Below, piece after piece: positions 1 through 5,452 of a DNA stretch of 5,452 nucleotides (positions are counted from its first letter, which is position 1; each line of letters begins with the position of its first letter). The translations under genes were made by a program, and so were the position numbers. Source of the DNA: an uncultured Nitrosomonadales bacterium (GTDB lineage: Bacteria; Pseudomonadota; Gammaproteobacteria; Burkholderiales; Methylophilaceae); contig CAMLMA010000121.1 in NCBI GenBank assembly GCA_946481065.1, forward strand, positions 1-5,452, in the 5' to 3' direction. Under the pieces are notes generated by a model, which saw only the letters and a program-made list of their open reading frames with translations, had not been told where the DNA came from and made no database searches.

Positions 1-276
1 GGCACCTATATACTCTGGTATCCCCTGTTGCAAAGGCCTGAACCCCTGCAAATGCTGGAAAGACTCGCCCGCTTGCCGCTGAAGAGTTGGCTGCACGTAT
101 CACTCACCGTGCAGCAGCCGTCCATCGACGGGTTCGGCATGTACGGCAGTGGCCTGTTCATCGTCAATCCCCCCTGGACCCTGCCCGCCCTGCTTGCGGA
201 AAGCATGCCCATCCTGGTCAAAAAGCTCGGCCTCGACAGCGGCGCCGATTACCGCCTGGAGCATCACATCCCCTGA
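1..276 (+). CDS. rlmJ: RlmJ, 23S rRNA (adenine-2030-N6)-methyltransferase, C-terminal part (5' end outside window)
   Basis: Frame 1 is open from the first base to a TGA at 274-276, giving the last 91 residues of a protein that is about 280 residues long in E. coli. The fragment opens with GTYILWYPLL and contains a central GMYGSGLFIVNPPW stretch (NPPW encoded at 166-177). I recognise both as the conserved C-terminal half of RlmJ (formerly YhiR, DUF519), where E. coli has GTYALWYP and INPPW. The family uses S-adenosylmethionine to methylate N6 of A2030 in 23S rRNA in the cytoplasm. The catalytic DPPY motif lies upstream and is not in the window, so activity cannot be judged here. The fragment shows no frameshift or internal stop. 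The next gene starts two bases after the stop, so the two are probably cotranscribed. Confidence 0.93.
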   Translation, partial: GTYILWYPLLQRPEPLQMLERLARLPLKSWLHVSLTVQQPSIDGFGMYGSGLFIVNPPWTLPALLAESMPILVKKLGLDSGADYRLEHHIP

Positions 277-278
277 CC

Positions 279-3200
279 ATGGCCAAGACCGTGCCCGACA
301 AGCCGGCTACGCAGCCGACCGCAACCAGCGGCCCGAGCCTCGAGGAGATGAACGCCATCGTGGCGCTGTTCCAGGCAGCGGACTGGACCGGGCTTGAAAC
401 CAGCTCGCGCGCCATGACAGAACAATGGCCATTACACGGCTTCGGCTGGAAATCGCTGGGTGTCGCGCTCAAGATGCAAAAACGCGACGACCAGGCGCTG
501 CAGGTGATGCGCAAGGCCGCCGCACTGATGCCGAACGATCCGGATGTGCATAACAACCTTGCCAGTGCCTTGCGTGAAGCCGGCGACCATACGCAGGCGA
601 TCGCCCACTTCGAGCAAGCCCTGGCGCTGAACCCGGATTTCCCGGATGCGCTCAACGGCCTCGCCATCACACTCAAGCAATCAGGTGACCCGCAACGCGT
701 GATCGCCTTACTCAAACGTGCGATCGCCTTACGCCCGACCTTCACCGAGGCTCATTACAACCTGGGCAATGCCATCAAGGCCGCGGGCGATCTCGACGAA
801 GCCGTCAAGAGCTACATGGAAGCGCTCAAGCTGCGACCCGGCTATGCCGACGCCTACAACAGCCTGGGCAATGCCTTGATGCAAAAAGGCGAGCCTGAAG
901 AAGCACTCGCCTGCTATCAGCAATCATTGACTGCGGATCCGGCGTTCCATGAGGCCTATAACGGCCGCGGCAACGCCCTGCGCGCGCTCGGCCGGCTCGA
1001 CGACGCCATCAGCAGCTATCAGGAAGCGCTACGACTCAAGCCCAGGCACGAAGGCTTCCATCACAATCTGGCCATCGCTTACAGCGAGAAGATGCAAGTC
1101 GACGCGGCGCTCGCCTGCTACCGCGAATCACTGCGCATCGCCCCGGACTATGCTTCATCGCGTGCCGGCCTCGGCATGCTGCTGATCGCCAACGGCCAGA
1201 TGGAAGAAGGCTGGCCGCTCTACGAGAGCCGTTGGGAAGGCTTCCAGCAAGCCATGGAAGGCTTGCTCAAGCGGCCTGAGACAGCCCTGCCGCAATGGAG
1301 AGGCGAGCCGGTCGGCGCCACCGACGCCCTGCTGCTGTTCTGCGAACAGGGTCTGGGCGACAGCCTGCAGTTCATCCGCTATGTGCCGCTACTGGCCCGT
1401 ATCTTCGCGCAGGTTACGGTGGTCTGCCCCGGGGCCGTGCTCAATATCTTCCGCGGCTCCTTCCAGTTACCCAATGTCGAATTCATCGAATCCCATCCGG
1501 AGGATCAGTCGCGCTGGCACTGGCATTCCACGACGATGTCCGTGCCCCTGGCGATGCATACCACACTGGAGAACCTGCCCGCCGACGTCCCTTACCTGGT
1601 TGCGCCAGTGAACCGCGTGCAGCACTGGGCTGCACAGCTGGAAAAACTCGACCATGGGCAAAAGCCCCGCGTCGGGCTGGTCTGGGCCGGTGGCAACCTG
1701 CTGCGCGACGACAAGAAGCGCAGTATCCCGCCGGAACAGTTCCTGCCGCTGACCGCGCACCGGGAACTGACCTGGGTCAGTCTGCAGAAGGCCAATGACG
1801 ACAGAAAGAAAGCCCGATCGCACCATGCGGACAGGCTCATCGACTGGATGGACGATATCCGGGATTTCGCCGATACCGCGGCCCTGATCCAGAACCTCGA
1901 CCTGGTCATCAGCGTCGATACAGCCGTGGCCCATCTGGCCGGCGCACTCGGCAAGCCGGTATGGATGCTGAATCGCTATGCCGGCGATTTTCGATGGATG
2001 TTCGATCGCGAGGATAGCCCATGGTATCCGGGCATGCGCCTCTTCCGCCAACCGACCCCCGGGGACTGGGCGAGCGTGCTGGCCAAGGTGCAACTGGCGC
2101 TCGAAGCCTGGCGGCCCGGTGGCGACGAAGCACCGAAAGCCGCAGCGACGCCGACCTTGCAAGACGACATGCAGCGCCTGTTCGATCAGTTCACGCGCGG
2201 GGTACCGGCTTACAACGCCATCCGCGATCGCCTGTTCGCCGATTACCGGCAAGCGCGGGGGATCGACCTCAGCCAGCATTATGTCGAGCTGCTGGTGCAG
2301 TTCGGTTATGGCTTCTTCAAGAACCATAATCTGTCGCAAGCCTGCAAATTCTGGCGCGAAGTGCTCGACCTGCGACCTGACCATCATTACGCCTTGCATC
2401 ATCTCGGCGTCGCCCTCGCGGCGCTGGGTCGCCATGCGGAAGCCTGCGCCTTCTTCCGCCGCGCCATCGCCGTCGAACCCGAACGCCATTACGCGCATTA
2501 TTGCCTCGCCGCCTCGCTGCTGGCGCTGGGACAATGGGAGGAAGGCTGGCGCTATTACGAATACCGCTGGTACGGGTCGGATCAGGCGATGCGACACCGG
2601 ACAAAAAAGGGGGCGATTAGCCTGCCAGACTCCCTGGATGCCACGCTCAAACGCTGGCGAGGCGAATCACCGGCTGCAGGCGAGGCGCTGTTGCTATATG
2701 CCGAACAGGGCTATGGCGACCAGATGCAGTTCGTGCGCCTGCTGCCGCAAGTGGCAGCCCGGTTCGCGCGCGTCGATCTCTGTTGCAGCCCGGCGGTGCG
2801 CGCGCTATTCGCCAACTACCTGCATGAGGTAGGCGACGTCAGGCTGATCGATGAGATTCCGCAAGACCGCAGCGCCTGGCAATGGCATTGCCCGCTGCTC
2901 TCGCTGCCGCTAGCGCTAGGCCTGCGGCCCGACAGCATCCCGCCGGCACCTTATCTCACCCCGCCAGCCGACCGCCAGACAGCCTGGTCGCAGCGTCTGC
3001 AACCCTACCGGGACCACAGACCCCGCATCGGCTTCGCCTGGTCAGGTAGCGCGGGGCTAGGCGCCGACCAGCAACGCTCCATCGACCCGCTGCTCCTGAT
3101 CGGCTTGCTCGCGGATACGCGCTACCGCTGGTTCAGCCTGCAAAAAGCGGATACCAAGACCCATGGCGTCATGCCGGAGAGCCTGCGGCCGCTGGTCATC

Positions 3201-5264
3201 GACTTCATGCCCGAGGTCAGGGACTTTGCCGACACTGCGGCGCTCATCGCACAATTGGATCTGGTCATCTCGGTCGATACCGCTGTCGCGCATCTGGCCG
3301 GCGCCATGGGCAAACCGGTATGGCTGCTCAACCGCTACGCAGGCGACTGGCGCTGGGTCGGGCACGAAGATAGCTCGCCCTGGTACGGCAGCATGCGCAT
3401 CTTCCATCAGCGCATAGCGGGTCAGTGGCAAGAGGTGATCACCCGTGTGGCGCAAGCGCTGGATACGCTTTACCCCGCCTCGCCGGACACCGCAGCGGAC
3501 GCATCCGGTCATGGCACCACCGTCATCTCCGCCAGTCCGCCCGGGCCCGCACTGACCTCCCCGGCAGAAGGGGTAGCCCAACACCTGGTCGCACTGTTCT
3601 GTTCGGGTCAGGCGGATGCACTGGCGCAAGCCGCTGCAGCAGTGCGGCCAACGACGCGTGATGCCGGCCTGGCACGCATGATGTCGCAAGTCGCGCGTCT
3701 GCTATCGGAACAAAAGGCCACACCGGGAGATACGCTGCCAGCGCTGCAGGACGTACGCGACGATGCCTGGCCAGCCGATCTCACGCGGGCCGTCTCGGCG
3801 ATCCACACCGCCGCTGGGCATTTTCAGCAATGCCTCACCACACGCCAGGATCGCGCACTGGCCTTGCACAAACTGGCGGCGATACTGCTGACTAGCGGAC
3901 TCTATGCGGCGGCGGCCACGTATTATCGGCAGGCGCTGAGCCTAAGCCCGGATTTCATCGTAGCCCGGACCAACCTCGGCACCGCGCACATGCGGCTGGG
4001 CCAACTGGAGACCGCGCTGGACGATTACCAGCGTGCCCTGAAGCTAGACCCGGGCTATGTGCCCGCTCTCAACGGTATGGCTGTCACCTGCAAACATCTC
4101 GGACGCTTCGAACAGGCGATCGCCACCTTTGGATCCGCGCTGGCGATCCAGCCCGGCAACGCCGAGCTGCTGAACAACCTCGGGGCGACCTTGCTCGACA
4201 TGCATCGGGTCACGGAAGCGATCGACCTCTTCCGCCGCGCCATCGCCGCTGACCCCACATATCATGCCGCGTACATGGGGCTGGCGTTGGCGCTGCTGTT
4301 CAATGGCGAATGGCCCGAAGGCTGGCGCTACTATGAGCATCGCTGGCAGGGTTCCAATTTCGCCTTGCAAGGCATGGTGCACAAAACCGACACCAACCTG
4401 CCCCACTGGCAGGGCGAACCGGTCAAGGCCGACGCCCGGCTGCTGGTCTTTTGCGAACAGGGCCTGGGCGACAATCTGCAGTTCGTGCGCTACCTGCCGC
4501 TGGCGGCAGCCCGTTTCGCCCAGGTCACCTTATTCTGCCCGGCGGCGCTCTATAACATCCTGGCAGGTTCCTTCTGCGCTTACGCCAACATCGAGGTGCG
4601 CAAGGCCTTGCCCAACGACCATAGCGCCTGGGATTTCCACTGCTACATCATGTCCATGCCGCTGGCGTTCGGCACCACCCCTGACAACATCCCCGATCAG
4701 CTGCCCTATCTGCGTTCGCCCACCAACCGGGTACAGCATTGGGCAGAACGCTTGCAGGCGTCAAGTGCCAGCGGGCTGCGCGTCGGACTGGTATGGGCCG
4801 GCGGCAGCCGCCTCCGCGACGATCGGCAGAGAAGCATCCCGCTGACAAAATTCGCCGGGCTGCTGCATGTGAAAGGCGTCACCTGGGTCAGCCTGCAGAA
4901 GGAGCGGCGTGCGGAAGATGCGGATGGCGCGACAGCTCCGACGTCTCTGATCGACTGGATGCCGGAGATCTCCGATTTTGCCGATACCGCGGCCCTGATC
5001 GACAACCTCGATCTCGTCATCAGTGTCGACACAGCGGTAGCCCATCTCGCTGGCGGGCTCGGCAAGCCAGTCTGGCTGCTCAACCGCTACGCCGGTGACT
5101 GGCGCTGGATGTACGAACGCGAGGATAGCCCCTGGTATCCGGGCATGCGCATCTTCAACCAGACCGCACACGACGATTGGGACGACGTACTGCAACGCGT
5201 CGAGGCAAGGTTGCAAGAGCTGGCGAGCTCAGCGGTGATGACGCGTAGCCTCCGCCCGGTATAA
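279..5264 (+). CDS. Giant triple-module TPR / GT9-like glycosyltransferase protein (1661 aa)
   Basis: This 1661-residue protein repeats one architecture three times: a TPR block followed by a glycosyltransferase-like domain. TPR blocks lie near residues 54-325, 673-766 and 1193-1360. Each ends in an E-G-W-x-x-Y-E-x-R-W junction (W312, W757, W1349) leading into the GT domain. Each GT domain carries W-(R/Q)-G-E (W340, W793, W1377), E-Q-G-x-G-D (D361, D814, D1398), a G-x-x-W-(A/S)-G strand (from 466, 918, 1503), an S-L-Q-K motif, D-F-A-D-T-A-A-L and V-I-S-V-D-T-A-V-A-H-L-A-G (D547/H552, D1000/H1005, D1584/H1589). The GD and D-T-x-x-x-H motifs resemble GT9 heptosyltransferases. Known single-module relatives are annotated as TPR-containing glycosyltransferases; donor and acceptor here are unknown. 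There is no signal peptide or membrane segment, so the protein is probably cytoplasmic. ATG at 279 was chosen because it sits two bases after the rlmJ stop. No good Shine-Dalgarno precedes it (GGAG at 258-261 is 17 bases away), suggesting translational coupling. In-frame starts upstream would overlap rlmJ. ATG 348 (residue 24) has GAGGAG directly abutting it, too close to serve. Confidence 0.9.
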   Translation: MAKTVPDKPATQPTATSGPSLEEMNAIVALFQAADWTGLETSSRAMTEQWPLHGFGWKSLGVALKMQKRDDQALQVMRKAAALMPNDPDVHNNLASALREAGDHTQAIAHFEQALALNPDFPDALNGLAITLKQSGDPQRVIALLKRAIALRPTFTEAHYNLGNAIKAAGDLDEAVKSYMEALKLRPGYADAYNSLGNALMQKGEPEEALACYQQSLTADPAFHEAYNGRGNALRALGRLDDAISSYQEALRLKPRHEGFHHNLAIAYSEKMQVDAALACYRESLRIAPDYASSRAGLGMLLIANGQMEEGWPLYESRWEGFQQAMEGLLKRPETALPQWRGEPVGATDALLLFCEQGLGDSLQFIRYVPLLARIFAQVTVVCPGAVLNIFRGSFQLPNVEFIESHPEDQSRWHWHSTTMSVPLAMHTTLENLPADVPYLVAPVNRVQHWAAQLEKLDHGQKPRVGLVWAGGNLLRDDKKRSIPPEQFLPLTAHRELTWVSLQKANDDRKKARSHHADRLIDWMDDIRDFADTAALIQNLDLVISVDTAVAHLAGALGKPVWMLNRYAGDFRWMFDREDSPWYPGMRLFRQPTPGDWASVLAKVQLALEAWRPGGDEAPKAAATPTLQDDMQRLFDQFTRGVPAYNAIRDRLFADYRQARGIDLSQHYVELLVQFGYGFFKNHNLSQACKFWREVLDLRPDHHYALHHLGVALAALGRHAEACAFFRRAIAVEPERHYAHYCLAASLLALGQWEEGWRYYEYRWYGSDQAMRHRTKKGAISLPDSLDATLKRWRGESPAAGEALLLYAEQGYGDQMQFVRLLPQVAARFARVDLCCSPAVRALFANYLHEVGDVRLIDEIPQDRSAWQWHCPLLSLPLALGLRPDSIPPAPYLTPPADRQTAWSQRLQPYRDHRPRIGFAWSGSAGLGADQQRSIDPLLLIGLLADTRYRWFSLQKADTKTHGVMPESLRPLVIDFMPEVRDFADTAALIAQLDLVISVDTAVAHLAGAMGKPVWLLNRYAGDWRWVGHEDSSPWYGSMRIFHQRIAGQWQEVITRVAQALDTLYPASPDTAADASGHGTTVISASPPGPALTSPAEGVAQHLVALFCSGQADALAQAAAAVRPTTRDAGLARMMSQVARLLSEQKATPGDTLPALQDVRDDAWPADLTRAVSAIHTAAGHFQQCLTTRQDRALALHKLAAILLTSGLYAAAATYYRQALSLSPDFIVARTNLGTAHMRLGQLETALDDYQRALKLDPGYVPALNGMAVTCKHLGRFEQAIATFGSALAIQPGNAELLNNLGATLLDMHRVTEAIDLFRRAIAADPTYHAAYMGLALALLFNGEWPEGWRYYEHRWQGSNFALQGMVHKTDTNLPHWQGEPVKADARLLVFCEQGLGDNLQFVRYLPLAAARFAQVTLFCPAALYNILAGSFCAYANIEVRKALPNDHSAWDFHCYIMSMPLAFGTTPDNIPDQLPYLRSPTNRVQHWAERLQASSASGLRVGLVWAGGSRLRDDRQRSIPLTKFAGLLHVKGVTWVSLQKERRAEDADGATAPTSLIDWMPEISDFADTAALIDNLDLVISVDTAVAHLAGGLGKPVWLLNRYAGDWRWMYEREDSPWYPGMRIFNQTAHDDWDDVLQRVEARLQELASSAVMTRSLRPV
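438..2111 (+). repeat. Module 1 of the giant protein: 8 TPRs plus GT9-like domain (residues 54-611)
   Basis: Eight back-to-back 34-residue TPR units start at residues 54, 88, 122, 156, 190, 224, 258 and 292. The typical pattern is L-G-x-A-L-x-x-x-G followed by A-(I/L)-x-x-(Y/F)-x-x-A-L-x-L-x-P. The last unit merges into the GT domain through EEGW at 309-312. GT landmarks are LPQWRGE 337-343, CEQGLGD 355-361, RVGLVWAGG 464-472, RDDKKRSIP 476-484, WVSLQK 499-504, DFADTAAL 529-536, the D547-to-H552 motif and SPWYPGMR 580-587. RDDK resembles the RDDKxW segment of the heptosyltransferase WaaC, by memory of that family. A Pro/Ala-rich linker (about residues 612-628) follows. All the motifs I can check are present, so this module looks potentially active. 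A short DNA echo of the repeat, cctgggcaatgcc, recurs 102 bases (34 codons) apart at 761 and 863. Confidence 0.85.
1869..2039 (+). repeat. Direct DNA repeat, copy A (pairs with 4980-5150)
   Basis: This 171-base segment encodes the DTAVAH core of module 1. It aligns without gaps to 4980-5150, exactly 3111 bases (1037 codons) downstream. By hand count 145 of 171 bases match, about 85%. The match includes a perfect 21-base block at 1869-1889 and a 33-base block at 2007-2039 with one mismatch. Most differences elsewhere are synonymous third-position changes. Confidence 0.85.
2163..3476 (+). repeat. Module 2 of the giant protein: about 3 TPRs plus diverged GT9-like domain (residues 629-1066)
   Basis: After a helical lead-in (residues 629-672) come only about three TPR units, starting near 673, 703 and 737; the last runs into EEGW at 754-757. 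The GT domain keeps WRGE (W793), YAEQGYGD 807-814, WFSLQK 951-956, DFADTAAL, the D1000-to-H1005 motif and NRYAGDW. It differs from modules 1 and 3 at otherwise shared positions: GFAWSGS replaces GLVWAGG, LGADQQRSID (927-936) replaces LRDD-x-x-RSIP, and SSPWYGSMR replaces DSPWYPGMR. There are also eight extra residues between W757 and W793. From W793 to D1000 the spacing is 207 residues, the same as in the other modules. This copy is either specialised for a different sugar or is a non-catalytic structural copy; sequence alone cannot decide. Confidence 0.82.
3567..5228 (+). repeat. Module 3 of the giant protein: 5 TPRs plus GT9-like domain (residues 1097-1650)
   Basis: The module follows a Pro/Ser/Thr/Ala-rich, probably disordered linker (residues 1067-1096). 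Residues 1097-1192 are Ala-rich and helical. They include HLVALF, an echo of AIVALF near the start of module 1, and may be decayed repeats. Clear TPR units start at 1193, 1227, 1261, 1295 and 1329, the last ending in PEGW (W1349). GT landmarks are LPHWQGE, CEQGLGD 1392-1398, RVGLVWAGG 1501-1509, RDDRQRSIP 1513-1521, WVSLQK 1536-1541, the D1584-to-H1589 motif and SPWYPGMR 1617-1624. By hand count 42 of 49 residues match module 1 over 543-591 versus 1580-1628, against 38 of 49 for module 2 versus module 3. Modules 1 and 3 are therefore the closest pair. A short tail, possibly unstructured, ends the protein. Confidence 0.84.
4980..5150 (+). repeat. Direct DNA repeat, copy B (pairs with 1869-2039)
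   Basis: This is the module 3 counterpart of the segment at 1869-2039, in the same orientation and reading frame. The identical or near-identical blocks are 4980-5000 and 5118-5150. Because the offset is a whole number of codons, recombination between the copies would keep the frame and remove one full 1037-residue stretch, leaving a single-module protein of 624 residues. Confidence 0.85.
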
Positions 5265-5265
5265 T
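5238..5265 (+). promoter_or_regulatory. Candidate sigma70-type promoter for the UPF0114 gene, overlapping the upstream stop codon
   Basis: A perfect TATAAT lies at 5260-5265 and shares bases with the TAA stop of the giant gene (5262-5264). Sixteen bases upstream is ATGACG (5238-5243), which matches four of six positions of TTGACA. A transcript would start near 5272, giving a leader of about 20 bases before the ATG at 5294. The -10 box stands out in this GC-rich context and sits where a promoter is expected. The weak -35 and the lack of other evidence keep this a prediction. Confidence 0.55.
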
Positions 5266-5283
5266 ACGCACGCATTTTTCGAT

Positions 5284-5288
5284 AAGGA
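5284..5288 (+). promoter_or_regulatory. Ribosome binding site for the UPF0114 gene
   Basis: AAGGA lies five bases before the ATG at 5294. This is a good Shine-Dalgarno at normal spacing. It favours 5294 over the second in-frame ATG at 5330, which lacks a comparable site. Confidence 0.75.
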
Positions 5289-5293
5289 CATAC

Positions 5294-5452
5294 ATGCAAA
5301 CCACCCCGAGCAACGCCCGCCTGAGCACCATGAGCACGATCCTGTTCGGCAGCCGCTGGCTGCAACTGCCGCTCTACCTGGGGCTGATCGTCGCGCAAGC
5401 GGTCTATGTCTATCACTTCATGATGGAATTGCTGCACCTGGTGCAGGGCATC
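5294..5452 (+). CDS. UPF0114 (YqhA-like) inner-membrane protein, N-terminal part (3' end outside window)
   Basis: The frame is open for 53 codons to the window edge. After a short polar N-terminus (MQTTPSNARLSTMS) comes ILFGSRWLQLPLYLGLIVAQ, then a hydrophobic stretch to about residue 50 that reads as the first transmembrane helix. The SRWL-x-x-P-x-Y-x-GL pattern (residues 20-31) matches the start of the UPF0114 family, in which E. coli YqhA has SRWLLAPVYFGL. Family members are about 160-190 residues with several membrane helices. Their biochemical role is not established to my knowledge. The start at 5294 is supported by AAGGA five bases upstream. The gene sits 29 bases after the giant TPR-GT gene in the same direction. 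It probably has its own promoter overlapping that stop codon, so a functional link between the two is not implied. Confidence 0.85.
   Translation, partial: MQTTPSNARLSTMSTILFGSRWLQLPLYLGLIVAQAVYVYHFMMELLHLVQGI

Noticed and set aside
87..278. N-terminal extension of the giant protein by 64 residues, starting inside rlmJ
   Set aside because: The added residues are an Arg/His/Pro-rich out-of-frame reading of rlmJ codons that encode the conserved NPPW region. The ATG at 279 is a better start.
438..1250. Possible tandem DNA repeat array or CRISPR because of the regular 102-base periodicity
   Set aside because: The period is 34 codons and the similarity is at protein level (TPR). The DNA units are not identical and no spacers are present.
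1467..2597. A 376-codon open frame on the minus strand
   Set aside because: It lies wholly inside the giant gene, opposite its conserved GT and TPR motifs. It shows no recognisable domain and is the usual by-product of a GC-rich coding strand.
3057..3689. A 210-codon open frame on the minus strand
   Set aside because: It is antisense to conserved motifs of module 2, with Cys/Arg/Gly-rich, low-meaning translation. I treat it as a shadow frame.

Overview
The window is a compact, GC-rich chromosomal stretch from what looks like a Betaproteobacterium or related Gammaproteobacterium. I infer this from an RlmJ-type rRNA methyltransferase, a UPF0114/YqhA-type membrane protein, the high G/C at third codon positions and the tight gene packing. 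All three genes are on the + strand, and there is no RNA gene, insertion sequence or CRISPR array. No gene-free stretch is longer than about 30 bases.

Layout: (1) Bases 1-276 hold the last 91 codons of rlmJ (23S rRNA adenine-2030 N6-methyltransferase). (2) Two bases later, at 279, begins a 1661-residue gene that fills almost the whole window and ends at 5264. It encodes three consecutive modules, each a block of tetratricopeptide repeats (TPRs) followed by a glycosyltransferase-like domain resembling family GT9 (heptosyltransferase-like, GT-B fold). (3) A 29-base gap carries a ribosome binding site, and a -10-like TATAAT overlaps the stop codon of the giant gene. (4) From 5294 to the window edge runs the start of a UPF0114 (YqhA-like) inner-membrane protein.

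The main point of interest is the triple TPR-glycosyltransferase protein. Single-module TPR-GT proteins are a known bacterial type, but here three complete units sit in one chain. Modules 1 and 3 are close copies, while module 2 is diverged and lacks several conserved residues. The TPR blocks differ in size (about 8, 3 and 5 repeats). In all three modules the distance from the conserved W-(R/Q)-G-E tryptophan to the DTAVAH aspartate is exactly 207 residues, which strongly supports internal duplication. The substrate is unknown, and the flanking housekeeping genes do not point to one.
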